Positions 33,397-41,506 of a DNA stretch of 64,000 nt are shown here, in pieces (position 1 is the stretch's first letter; the number at the start of each line of letters is the position of its first letter). The notes under the pieces were generated by a model, which saw only the letters and a program-made list of their open reading frames with translations, had not been told where the DNA came from and searched no databases. The position numbers and the translations under genes are program-made. Origin of the DNA: Candidatus Eremiobacterota bacterium (GTDB lineage Bacteria; Vulcanimicrobiota; CADAWZ01; Ess09-12); NCBI GenBank assembly GCA_031082125.1, contig JAVHLM010000018.1:86648-150647 (forward strand), written 5' to 3'.

Positions 33397-34200
33397 CTAC
33401 TTCTTTCTGGCGACTATAAGGCCCTGGGCAATCTTTCCCGAGTCGGTGAGGGTTTTCATGAAAGCCATCTCGCCGGCGAGGAACTCCATCATTCCCTTGT
33501 TGAAGGAGATGATCTTGAGGGCGTCATAGGTGAGCTGCCTGCTCAGCATCTGGATGTAGAGATCGACACAGGGAGCAAAGCGGCCCGTATCGAGAGCAGT
33601 GACGACCTCGCATCCGCTCTTTTCAAGAAGCTTCCCATACCCTTCAAGGCTCTCCACATTGGGGAATTTCATAAAGGCAAAATAACGCTCGGCTTCTTTG
33701 TCCGTGAGCCCCGGCTTCCCCTCGACCCAGTCGGTGAAGGCGATGATCCCCCCCGGCTCCACCATCCGCGCCGCTTCGGAGATGAGCTTTGCCTTGTCAA
33801 CGACATAGCACCATGCATCCTCTCCCCAGATGAAATCGGCCATCTGCCCTGGCAGGCCGCTCGAGGTGCAGTCTGAAAGATGAAAGGTTATTTTCTCCGA
33901 CATGCCCTCCTCCTCGCAGAGGCGCTTCCCGAGCTCTACCATCTGTGGCGTGGCGTCAACACCGAGCATGGTGGAAACGCCGCGGAACCTCACGAGGAAT
34001 CTCATGCCGGCGCCGTTGCAGCAGCAGAGATCGATGCCCCTCATGCCGCTCTGGATCCCCGCACGCTCCGCAAGGTCCATCGAGGACTGGAACCCCCCGA
34101 GGTGAATCTGCTCGCCCATGATAAGCTTCCAGAGCACCCCCTCGGGGCCTCCGTATACGGCCTTTACTTCCTCGAGCCCTGTTTTTGTCCTGATCGCCAT
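33397..34200 (-). CDS. Class I SAM-dependent methyltransferase
   Basis: The 267-residue enzyme has motif I RGIDLCCCNGAGMRFLV (about residues 54-70), motif II VDATP, and DFIWGEDAWCYVVDKAKLISEAARMVEPGG, a layout like the sarcosine/dimethylglycine N-methyltransferases and other Methyltransf_11 enzymes that act on small amines. The three consecutive cysteines in motif I are unusual. The ribosome site AAAGGAGGAACG is strong. It is followed without a gap (TAG then ATG) by the two 2-hydroxyacyl-CoA dehydratase-like genes, so it probably acts in the same pathway. The substrate is not known. Confidence 0.85.
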   Translation of the reverse strand: MAIRTKTGLEEVKAVYGGPEGVLWKLIMGEQIHLGGFQSSMDLAERAGIQSGMRGIDLCCCNGAGMRFLVRFRGVSTMLGVDATPQMVELGKRLCEEEGMSEKITFHLSDCTSSGLPGQMADFIWGEDAWCYVVDKAKLISEAARMVEPGGIIAFTDWVEGKPGLTDKEAERYFAFMKFPNVESLEGYGKLLEKSGCEVVTALDTGRFAPCVDLYIQMLSRQLTYDALKIISFNKGMMEFLAGEMAFMKTLTDSGKIAQGLIVARKK

Positions 34201-34222
34201 TATCGTTCCTCCTTTTATTATC

Positions 34223-35059
34223 TCAGCGGTCCACTATCCTCGCAGTGACCGTTATGGAAAAATCGCTGGAGCCCGCCATCCCCAGGCTCCCGAAAATCGC
34301 GTCGGTAAGGGCCTGCTCTTTCCCCGATACCAGGCCTATGGTCATCGGCTGCCCGTCCTTCAGGCACACTGAAGTCTGGGCCGCCGTGAACCTCACGAGG
34401 AGGGGATTCCCCTGGCTCCTGCAGCTGAAGCCCGGCATTATGTCGAGGGTGATGATATCCCCGGCGCCCACTCGGGGAATGGCGAAGAACCCCGACTGCA
34501 CGTTTTCTATCACCATGGACTGAGCCAGGTAGCCGTTCCTTACGGCATAGTCATAAAGCGGGCGGTAAATCGCAACGGGGACTGTCTCGGAAAAAAGCAG
34601 CTTTGTCGGCGTCCCTGAGGTGGCCATCACCATGTAGGTGCCGGTGCTGCTGTACTGCGCCTGGCTCTGCAGTTCGCTGCCGGTTACGACGGCGGCAGTT
34701 CCCTTGTCTGCTGACCTGGCATAAATAGAGAGATCGACGCCACTCAGGCTTCTCGAGCCGCTCCCGCTGAACGACACTTCCAGGGAGACCATCGGCGTCT
34801 TCACATCCAGCGCCGAGATGATGCCAAGCACCTTGGCGAGGCTCTCGGGATTATCCTTGATCATGAAGGCGTTGAGCCTCTCATCGACGATAATCATGCC
34901 GTCCTTTGAGAGAAAGGACTTCACCACGGGAAGGAGGTCTGCGGCCCTGGCATAGGAAAGCTTCACCATCTTGAGCTCCTGCGCTTCCACGGCGCCGCCT
35001 GCCACAATTGCCACCAGCACAAAGGCAATCACGGTCCTGAGCATCATCCTGTAGGCCAT
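34223..35059 (-). CDS. Secreted protein with secretin-type N-domain
   Basis: The 278-residue product has a signal peptide (hydrophobic stretch ending GGAVEA near residue 26). Next is a region like the secretin short N1/N2 (NolW-type) domain: LSYARAADLLPVVKSFLSKDGMIIVDERLNAFMIKDNPESLAKVLGIISALD is close to the GspD/PilQ pattern in which residues 30-85 form a KH-like fold. The remainder (about 90-278) is strand-rich with VSLEVSFSGSGSRSL and AGDIITLDIMPGFS, a partial echo of the secretin beta domain but too short for a pore. It may be a periplasmic adaptor for a secretin elsewhere. It sits 38 bases after the PilB/GspE-like gene in the same direction. Confidence 0.72.
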   Translation of the reverse strand: MAYRMMLRTVIAFVLVAIVAGGAVEAQELKMVKLSYARAADLLPVVKSFLSKDGMIIVDERLNAFMIKDNPESLAKVLGIISALDVKTPMVSLEVSFSGSGSRSLSGVDLSIYARSADKGTAAVVTGSELQSQAQYSSTGTYMVMATSGTPTKLLFSETVPVAIYRPLYDYAVRNGYLAQSMVIENVQSGFFAIPRVGAGDIITLDIMPGFSCRSQGNPLLVRFTAAQTSVCLKDGQPMTIGLVSGKEQALTDAIFGSLGMAGSSDFSITVTARIVDR

Positions 35060-35097
35060 AAAAGTCCTTTCACAATGAGCGCCATGGGGTGCAGGTG

Positions 35098-36318
35098 CTA
35101 GAAATCAGCATCCACAGGGAAGGCAATCTTCATCAGAGGCATGATCCTGTCAAGGGACTCATCAGTTATCGCCAGTGCGTCACGGTAGCTTATGGAGCCC
35201 TCGGTTGTCTTCACGAGGGCATCCTGCTTCAGGGTCTCCATGCCTTCCTTGAGGGCTATCATGAGAAGCTCCTCGCTGTTGAAGGTGCTGCTCATAATCT
35301 TTCTGAAAGTATCACTGAATACAAGCAGCTCCTGGACTCCCTGCCTGCCCCTCACGCCGGTGGAGTGACAGAAATCACACCCTTTCGGCTCATAGGTCAG
35401 AATGCCGTCAAGGGGAGGGTGGACGCTGCAGACCCGGCACTTCGGGCAGAGATGGCTTACGAGCCGCTGGGATATGATGCCGTTCATCGCCTGCGCCGCG
35501 AGGACCGTAGGCACCCCAAGGTCAAAAACCCTCATAATAGCGCCGATAGTGTCATTGGCGTGGACTGTTGACAGGACCAGGTGGCCTGTAAGAGCAGCGT
35601 GGAATGCGATATCAGCCGTTTCCCTGTCCCTGATCTCGCCTACCATGAGTATATCGGGGTCCTGTCTCAGGATGGCCCTCAGCGCCGTGTCGAAGGTCAC
35701 GCCGCCCTTGGGATCGACCTGTATCTGGTTGATCCCCGGGAGGAAGTATTCCACGGGGTCCTCGACGGTAATGAGGTTCCTGTGCGGGTTGTTCAGATAG
35801 TTGAGTATGGTGTATAGAGTCGTGGTTTTGCCTGAGCCCGTGGGGCCCGTGACAAGGACTATCCCTGAGTTCTTCTCCACCATCTGCTTGAGGAGGCCAA
35901 GGTTATGGTCCCGGAAGCCCAGGCAGTGAAGCTCTGCCACCTTTGACTTGTCGAAGAGGCGCACGACAATCTTCTCGCCAAAGACCTGGGGTATCGTTGA
36001 TACCCTGATGCTGAGGAGGGCATCGTCAGCCCATATCTCGCACCTGCCGTCTTCCGGGACCCTTGACTTGAGGTTCAGCTCGCTGCGGGCCTTAATCTGG
36101 ACGATGATGGGATGGGGCTTCGACGACGAGGCGGAGTGGTTCATTCTCGCCACCTCCTCGAGCTCACCGTCAATTCGCACCCTCACCCTCAGGTCATGCT
36201 CCATGGGCTCAAAATGGATGTCGCTTGCCCCGAGCCGTAAGGCGACCTGGACAAAGCCCTCAAAGGTGGTGATGTCTATCTGGGAGGTGAGCAGCCTGAA
36301 TTTCTCATTTATAGCCAT
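35098..36318 (-). CDS. PilB/GspE-like secretion or pilus ATPase lacking the MshEN domain
   Basis: The start is the ATG at 36318, with CAGGAG seven bases before it, giving 406 residues. The protein begins directly in the second N-terminal domain (ASDIHFEPMEHDLRVRVRIDG) and so lacks the usual MshEN domain of about 150 residues. It keeps Walker A GPTGSGKTT (Lys164), the Asp box (ITVEDPVEY), Walker B ILMVGEIRD (Glu228), the His box TGHLVLSTVHAND and the tetracysteine zinc motif (C291/C294 and C314/C317). It should power pilus extension or type II secretion. The only other T4P/T2SS parts nearby are the secretin-domain protein and pilin-like kinase domains. An inverted repeat (GAGGGGG/CCCCCTC) lies in its leader. 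Confidence 0.88.
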   Translation of the reverse strand: MAINEKFRLLTSQIDITTFEGFVQVALRLGASDIHFEPMEHDLRVRVRIDGELEEVARMNHSASSSKPHPIIVQIKARSELNLKSRVPEDGRCEIWADDALLSIRVSTIPQVFGEKIVVRLFDKSKVAELHCLGFRDHNLGLLKQMVEKNSGIVLVTGPTGSGKTTTLYTILNYLNNPHRNLITVEDPVEYFLPGINQIQVDPKGGVTFDTALRAILRQDPDILMVGEIRDRETADIAFHAALTGHLVLSTVHANDTIGAIMRVFDLGVPTVLAAQAMNGIISQRLVSHLCPKCRVCSVHPPLDGILTYEPKGCDFCHSTGVRGRQGVQELLVFSDTFRKIMSSTFNSEELLMIALKEGMETLKQDALVKTTEGSISYRDALAITDESLDRIMPLMKIAFPVDADF

Positions 36319-36329
36319 GCTTTGCTCCT

Positions 36330-36349
36330 GAGGGGGGATTATCCCCCTC
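36330..36349. promoter_or_regulatory. Inverted repeat in the leader of the PilB/GspE-like gene
   Basis: GAGGGGG at 36330-36336 and CCCCCTC at 36343-36349 form a seven-base-pair stem around a six-base loop. It lies 12 bases before the ATG of the ATPase gene, next to its ribosome site, and could be an operator or a hairpin that limits translation. No factor can be named. Confidence 0.4.
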
Positions 36350-36512
36350 TGGAAGAATACTACATCATCACAAGGCAATTCCTCTATTCTGCATCAGCAG
36401 GGACAGGGGAGGATTTCCCCGTGGCGGCCTCCTCAAGCCCTTTGAGACGCAACGAATCAGAAAGGAAATATCCGCCTGGTGTCAAAGGTCTAAATGGGGG
36501 TGAACGACGGCC

Positions 36513-37865
36513 TTGAAAAAGGATAAAAAAAAGAGCCTGCCGCCCTGGAGAAAAGAAGAAGAAGAGACGTACAGGTCAAGGACCGCCGTCCTCTCTCTTG
36601 GCATACTTGCGGCCGTCATTCTGCTGCTTTACCTCGCCGGGATAAAGCTTATCGGGGGGACTGCGGGGATTGTCCTTATCCTCACCGCTTCCGCAGTGCT
36701 CCTGGAGCTGCTGGCCGTGGAAGTACTCTCCCTCGGCTATGCGAGCCCCTCCCTTCCCCTCTACCTTACCTCGCTCATCATTCTCGGGAATCCCTCACTT
36801 ACCGTGGCCATTGCCCTTATATCCCTCACCGTCCTCACCATCGTGAGGAACCGCCAGCCTTCCTGGCATCGCATCTTTGACCTCTCATCGGGGATTTTTA
36901 TCATAATGGCGGTCTCCTTTGCCTTCAGCAGGCTCCATGGGAGCCAGGACACCATTGCCCCGGGGATTCTTGTTCCTCTCGCCGGCGCGCTCATTGTATA
37001 CGCTCTCTTATTCTATGGGACGGGACTGCTTGCAAAGGGCCTGCTCGAGGAGGATCAGGGAAAAGCCTGGCTGGCCACGAGGGGCAAGCTCATTGCCCTT
37101 AATCTCCTGGCAGCACCATTAAGCCTTCTCACGGCATCCTTTTACCTCATATGCGCCGCCATTCCATGGAGCATTCTCGTCATGCTTCCTCCCCTTCTCG
37201 CTTTGAGGCCGGCCCTTGACTTTCTCACCAGAAGCCACATCCTGAAGAACCAGGTGGAGCGTGAGGCGCTCATCCAGGATCTGGACAAGAGGCTCCAGAC
37301 TGAGGAAGGCCTGAACAGGCTCCTGAACAAGGACCTGAAGCAGAAAGTCGATGAGCTCACGATTTTTTACGAGATGAACCAGCAGTTCAGCGGGCGCTTC
37401 AACCATGAGAAGGCTTATGATATCATGCTCTCCATAATAAGAAAGCTCATTGATTATGATTCCTGCATCATCCTCTCAGTAGAGAAGGAGAAGCCTTCCT
37501 TACGGAGGATAATCTCACCTTACAGGGAGACCTTTGTGCTCTCCCGCCTGCTTGAATGCCCCGATGAGCCCCTCACCAAGGTCCTGGAGGGCAAGGAGCC
37601 CCTTCTCATTGCCGAGGTTGGTGACGATGAGCTCTCACGGAGGTTTTTCAGGGATGAAAAATCCATCATGTGCATTCCCCTGGTGGTCAGAAACGATCTT
37701 GTGGGAATCATATACGTGGGGACGAAAAAGGAAGGCAACTACAATGCCGAGAGCTTCCACAAGCTCACCACCCTCGGCTATTTCGCGGCGAATGCCCTCT
37801 TTATCTCCCAGCTTTCTGAGCATGGGCGCCCTGCAGAAAATCCTCACCCCCGGGGAGCGTCGTGA
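36513..37865 (+). CDS. Membrane-anchored GAF-domain sensor without output domain
   Basis: The 450-residue protein opens with a very basic N-terminus (KKDKKKSLPPW) followed by six or seven hydrophobic segments (about 24-240), a coiled coil (about 245-285; RLQTEEGLNRLLNKDLKQKVDEL) and one GAF domain (about 290-435; FNHEKAYDIMLSIIRKLIDYDS and IPLVVRNDLVGIIYVG). GAF domains bind small ligands such as cyclic nucleotides. No kinase, GGDEF or DNA-binding part follows. The start codon appears to be TTG, with GGGGGTGA ten bases upstream. It converges with the kinase-pilin gene six bases away. A membrane signal receptor working through partner proteins is inferred. Confidence 0.78.
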   Translation: MKKDKKKSLPPWRKEEEETYRSRTAVLSLGILAAVILLLYLAGIKLIGGTAGIVLILTASAVLLELLAVEVLSLGYASPSLPLYLTSLIILGNPSLTVAIALISLTVLTIVRNRQPSWHRIFDLSSGIFIIMAVSFAFSRLHGSQDTIAPGILVPLAGALIVYALLFYGTGLLAKGLLEEDQGKAWLATRGKLIALNLLAAPLSLLTASFYLICAAIPWSILVMLPPLLALRPALDFLTRSHILKNQVEREALIQDLDKRLQTEEGLNRLLNKDLKQKVDELTIFYEMNQQFSGRFNHEKAYDIMLSIIRKLIDYDSCIILSVEKEKPSLRRIISPYRETFVLSRLLECPDEPLTKVLEGKEPLLIAEVGDDELSRRFFRDEKSIMCIPLVVRNDLVGIIYVGTKKEGNYNAESFHKLTTLGYFAANALFISQLSEHGRPAENPHPRGAS

Positions 37866-37871
37866 AAACCT

Positions 37872-39284
37872 CTATTCTATAAGTCCCTGAACGGAGTCAT
37901 ACTGGGGAAAGTCCTGTTTATTTGTCACACTTTTATGAAAGCTTCCCGAGCACCACAATGTATAGGTATCAGGAATGACGGTATAGATATAGCGGTAGGT
38001 GCTCTCCCCTGCTGAAGCGCATGTGGGAATTACTTTAAGATAATTTGGCGTCACAAAGGAAAGAGCCGGAGGGTAGCGCCCCGCGTTGTCCGTCGAATAC
38101 ATCTCCATCGCGGTGCCCAGGTTCTTCAGGTTGCTCTTGCAGGCCGTGAGCTGACCTCCATGGGACCCCGTGGCCCTCACAAAATTAGGGATGAGGACTA
38201 TAAAGACCCCTGCGAGCAAAAGGCTTACCAGGGTACCGTTCCGAAGAGTGCTTTTTCCTGTCGCATAACTGACTACTATCAGCAAGAGGGAGGCCAGGAA
38301 AATGACCATAAGGCCAAGGAGAGCATAGATCAGCATCTCATAATCATGACTCTTTAAAAACAATACTGCAAAATATAGAATCCAGATCCAGAGCACAGGC
38401 GGCAGACTGGAGTGCTTCGCAGGGGATGGGGAAGCCAGCGACCGGGTCACGGCGGGAGGCGGCAGAGAGGCCTTCCCCTCCTCAAAGGCTTTCAGGTGAT
38501 CCCTCAATTCCCTTACCGACTGGTATCTGTCTCCAGGGTTGGCGGCAAGGCATTTCCCCACGATGGCTTCAAGGGCAGGGGTCACGGCGGGATTGTACTT
38601 CGAGAGGGGCGGGAAGGAAAACCTGAACTGCGCCACGTCCTCGCCGGAGAGCAGACTGTATAAGGTCGCTCCAAGTGAGTATATGTCGCTGCGGGTGTCG
38701 GACTGGCCCGTGCCGTACTGCTCGGGCGGCGAAAAGCCGGGAGTCCCCATGACATGGGTATCCTTCGTCTTGCCGGGATTGAAGAGGCGCGCGATGCCGA
38801 AGTCAATGAGAGAGAGCCTGCCCCGGGGGGTCATAAGGATATTGGAAGGCTTGAGGTCTCTGAATATCACCGGCGAGGGTTCATGGCCGTGGAGGTACTC
38901 GAGAATGTCACAGATTTTTATCGCCCATCCCGCCGCGGTCTTTGGGTCAGGCCTCTCTGCCACCTTGTCGATGGTGGCGCCTTCTATGTACTCCATCACC
39001 ATGTAATGGCGCATGCCAAGTGAAAAGTGATCAACGACCTTGGGGATTCCCGTATGGTTAAGCTCGGAGAGAAGGGAAGCTTCCTTTTCAAAGAGCTCAA
39101 GCGCTTCGGCACGCTCATCGCCGCTGAGGGCTCCCTCCCACATCTCCTTCACGGCCCAGGCAGCGCCGGCGACATGGAGATCGCCGGCGAGGTACACAAC
39201 GCCGTAAGCGCCTCTTCCGATGACACTCTCTATACGGTAGCGCTCCTTGAGGATTTCTCCCCGGGCGAGTATGTGTTCTTTCAC
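37872..39284 (-). CDS. Ser/Thr kinase fused to a pilin-like transmembrane and globular domain
   Basis: The 470-residue protein has a Hanks-type kinase (about 15-270) with GRGAYG, Lys46, FRDLKPSN (Asp143; Phe replaces the usual His) and DFG (Asp161). After a linker there are three hydrophobic segments (about 295-380). The last reads VFIVLIPNFVRA and is followed by a globular domain (about 380-470) beginning ACKSNLKNLGTAMEMYSTDN and containing GRYPPALSF, then IPTCAS and a final WCSGSFH. This mirrors type IV pilins and GspG-type pseudopilins, whose first helix ends in ILIPNFxRA. No prepilin peptidase site is seen. The pilin-like part should face the periplasm and sense or assemble. Translation is coupled to the PQQ-type propeller gene by an ATGA overlap. 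Confidence 0.88.
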   Translation of the reverse strand: MKEHILARGEILKERYRIESVIGRGAYGVVYLAGDLHVAGAAWAVKEMWEGALSGDERAEALELFEKEASLLSELNHTGIPKVVDHFSLGMRHYMVMEYIEGATIDKVAERPDPKTAAGWAIKICDILEYLHGHEPSPVIFRDLKPSNILMTPRGRLSLIDFGIARLFNPGKTKDTHVMGTPGFSPPEQYGTGQSDTRSDIYSLGATLYSLLSGEDVAQFRFSFPPLSKYNPAVTPALEAIVGKCLAANPGDRYQSVRELRDHLKAFEEGKASLPPPAVTRSLASPSPAKHSSLPPVLWIWILYFAVLFLKSHDYEMLIYALLGLMVIFLASLLLIVVSYATGKSTLRNGTLVSLLLAGVFIVLIPNFVRATGSHGGQLTACKSNLKNLGTAMEMYSTDNAGRYPPALSFVTPNYLKVIPTCASAGESTYRYIYTVIPDTYTLWCSGSFHKSVTNKQDFPQYDSVQGLIE

Positions 39285-40621
39285 AGGCCCTGCTTTTTCT
39301 TGGGGAGCCTGAGGCTGTCTATGACGATAAAATCCTCCTCGTCCTGCAGTTCCGGCCTGCCATTCCCCGGTGCTTCCGCGGTGACATTCTCTGCGGGCTC
39401 TCCTGCTCCGGGCCTTGAGAAGGCAATGACAGAGCCGTCGGAAGTGCCGCAGTAAAGCACTTTTCTCTCATCATCGTAAGCGAGGGCGTCAACCTGCTCT
39501 CCCACCTTGATCTCCTCTTTCACCCTGCCGGTGGCGCCGTCATAGAGGATCACCTTCTCGCTGTCCTTGCAGCCCACGTAGAGGGTGCCTTCACCGTCAG
39601 CCACCAGCGAGGCCTTGACCCACTTCTCTCTGCGGTCCTCCCAGCGGAGCGCCCCTGTCCTGCCGTCAAAGGCTTTCAGCACCCCTTCGGTATCGGGGGT
39701 GATGACGAAGACTGTGCCGTCGGCGCTGCAGGCCGGCGCACCTGACGTGTATCCCTTCTCCCCTGTCGGGACAGCCCATTTCCCGGCGCCGCTCACGCCG
39801 TCAACAGCAAAGAGACTGCCCTCCCTGGTGATGCCGATTATGGTGCCGTCGGGACCGTGTATTATACCGCAGGCGATGGGCCCGCCGGAATCGAAATCCC
39901 AGCGCTTTTTTCCTGTCTTCCGGTCAAGGGAATAAAGCTTGTGATCATGGGAGCCCAAAATCACCGTGTTTTCGGGACCAAGCAGGGGTTTTCCCTGTAT
40001 TCTCCCGCCCGCTCTGAACTGCCAGGCCGTCTCTCCGCTCCCCCCGTCAAGGGCCACAAGGCGGTCTTCCGCGGAGCTTCCCTGATAGGGGGTAATCGAG
40101 GCAAAAAGCGTGCCGTCAGGCGAAGGGGTGACGCCGCCGAAAAAAGTATCTCCCTTGGCGTCGCGGTGCCATTTTTCCCTGCCGGTGGTTCCGTCAAAGG
40201 CAAAGATGCCGTCAGGGTCGCCCTGGTTCGTCGCCACAAAGAGGGTGTTGCCGGGACCCGGGGCGAGTCCGTTGACACAGCCGCTGTAGCCGCTTATCTT
40301 CCCTTTCGCCGAGCCGTCGGCGGAGATCAGGCAGGTCTCACCGGCGCCTTCGGCAAAGAGAGTTCCCTCGTCATTTATCGTGATGTTGTCAATCCACTTC
40401 GAAGGCTTCTCCCTCCAGAGCTCCTCCATTTTTCCCGTGGTCTCGGAAATGAGCGCAGAAGCCCTCGCCAGGTCCATGGGCGGGGGCGGAGATGGCGCGA
40501 GGCGGTCATTGAGGCAGCCCTGAGCCGGAGCTTCCGGTGGCGAATCCTGAAGGTCCGGTCTCGCTGCCTGTTCAATCCGGACCGACTGGGGGGTTCTTAT
40601 CTCTGAGGGCCTTATTTCCAT
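39281..40621 (-). CDS. PQQ-type beta-propeller protein partnered with a kinase
   Basis: The 446-residue product has a proline-rich N-terminus (about 20-50), then seven or so PQQ/YncE-like blades seen as repeated FAFDGTTGREKWHRD, ALDGGSGETAWQFRAG and YSLDRKTGKKRWDFDSGG motifs, ending in an acidic tail. No signal peptide is present, so it is probably cytosolic and not a dehydrogenase. The gene lies directly before the kinase-pilin gene, with four overlapping bases, behind a perfect consensus promoter and a GGGAGG ribosome site. It is probably a binding partner or substrate of the kinase; that is inference from the operon. Confidence 0.85.
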   Translation of the reverse strand: MEIRPSEIRTPQSVRIEQAARPDLQDSPPEAPAQGCLNDRLAPSPPPPMDLARASALISETTGKMEELWREKPSKWIDNITINDEGTLFAEGAGETCLISADGSAKGKISGYSGCVNGLAPGPGNTLFVATNQGDPDGIFAFDGTTGREKWHRDAKGDTFFGGVTPSPDGTLFASITPYQGSSAEDRLVALDGGSGETAWQFRAGGRIQGKPLLGPENTVILGSHDHKLYSLDRKTGKKRWDFDSGGPIACGIIHGPDGTIIGITREGSLFAVDGVSGAGKWAVPTGEKGYTSGAPACSADGTVFVITPDTEGVLKAFDGRTGALRWEDRREKWVKASLVADGEGTLYVGCKDSEKVILYDGATGRVKEEIKVGEQVDALAYDDERKVLYCGTSDGSVIAFSRPGAGEPAENVTAEAPGNGRPELQDEEDFIVIDSLRLPKKKQGL

Positions 40622-40668
40622 GGTGCCTCCCGGAACCGTCTCTCTGGAATTTCTTCACCTGCACATAA

Positions 40669-40697
40669 ATTATAATATGGGTCCGCTCTCATGTCAA
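40669..40697 (-). promoter_or_regulatory. Perfect consensus sigma70 promoter of the propeller-kinase operon
   Basis: On the minus strand TTGACA (40697-40692), a 17-base spacer and TATAAT (40674-40669) match the sigma70 consensus at every position. The predicted transcript starts near 40662, giving a leader of about 40 bases before the ATG at 40621. The operon should be well expressed during normal growth unless repressed. Confidence 0.9.
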
Positions 40698-40744
40698 ACA
40701 GGAAAGCTCCTGGAGGGATCGTCCCGGCAGTGCAGTAATTCAGA

Positions 40745-41464
40745 TCACCGTCGGGATTGAGCCGAGATAAGGCCCTCATCTGGTAAAGGGCCGGGCTCTC
40801 CCTTCCTGGTGTAGTAATAGACCGGCGCATGACCCCACGTGAAGAGAAGGTATTCCTTCCTGAAGCGCTCAAGAAACTCTTCCTCCAGGGGGCGCGACAC
40901 CGACACGACGTAAGCGCCGGCAGGGGCCTCCCGGAGCTTTTCCATCACCTCTTTCATTAACTCGTCGCTGAAGGTCGTGGAGACGAGGTAGATTACCCGC
41001 GCGAGGTGAAGGTCCGCCATGGTGAGGGACTGGCAGAAAAAATCCACGTCGCTCAGCCTGAGGAAGCAGTTGATAAGCCTGGCCTTCAGGATGAAGGGCG
41101 CCACGAGATCATAGCCCCTTGCCTTGAGACCGAAGAGAAGGCGGGAGAAAAAGATGGTCTGCCCTCTGCCGCATCCCAGGTCCACGAACTCGTCACCCTC
41201 CCGGAGGGTGAGGGCGCGAAGCACGGCCCTCAGGGTACTTGGCGGCGTCTCGCCGCATGTGTAGCTCACCTCGTCGCCGGGAAGCTTCTTTGCCTCGCGC
41301 CGGACAATCCAGTGAATCCCCCAGAAATATTCAATGAAATAGCAGAAATTGAGCCTCCACCACCAGAGCTTTCCCCCGAAGAGCAGGGACTCGTAGATAA
41401 AGAGAAAAAGCTCCTGGATGAGTCCTGTGACGGTAAAATATATAATAAGCGAAAGCTCCCTGAT
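40745..41464 (-). CDS. DOT1-like class I methyltransferase with an apparent ATC start
   Basis: The open frame from the stop at 41514 holds no ATG, GTG or TTG until a GTG at 41269, which would cut off a well-formed N-terminus. Reading from the ATC at 41464, seven bases after AAGGGAGG, gives 239 residues with two amphipathic or membrane-associated helices (about 4-60) ahead of the catalytic part. That part has YTCGETPPSTL, motif I EFVDLGCGRGQTIFFS and a GYDLVAPFILKA motif II region, a pattern shared with small DOT1-like methyltransferases of bacteria. A TATAAT box lies on the minus strand at 41511-41506. The substrate is unknown; the ATC start is unusual and needs protein data. Confidence 0.65.
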   Translation of the reverse strand: MRELSLIIYFTVTGLIQELFLFIYESLLFGGKLWWWRLNFCYFIEYFWGIHWIVRREAKKLPGDEVSYTCGETPPSTLRAVLRALTLREGDEFVDLGCGRGQTIFFSRLLFGLKARGYDLVAPFILKARLINCFLRLSDVDFFCQSLTMADLHLARVIYLVSTTFSDELMKEVMEKLREAPAGAYVVSVSRPLEEEFLERFRKEYLLFTWGHAPVYYYTRKGEPGPLPDEGLISAQSRR

Positions 41465-41506
41465 GGCAAGGCCTCCCTTTCCTGAGAAATTGGGCCCTAT
41501 GGTGAA

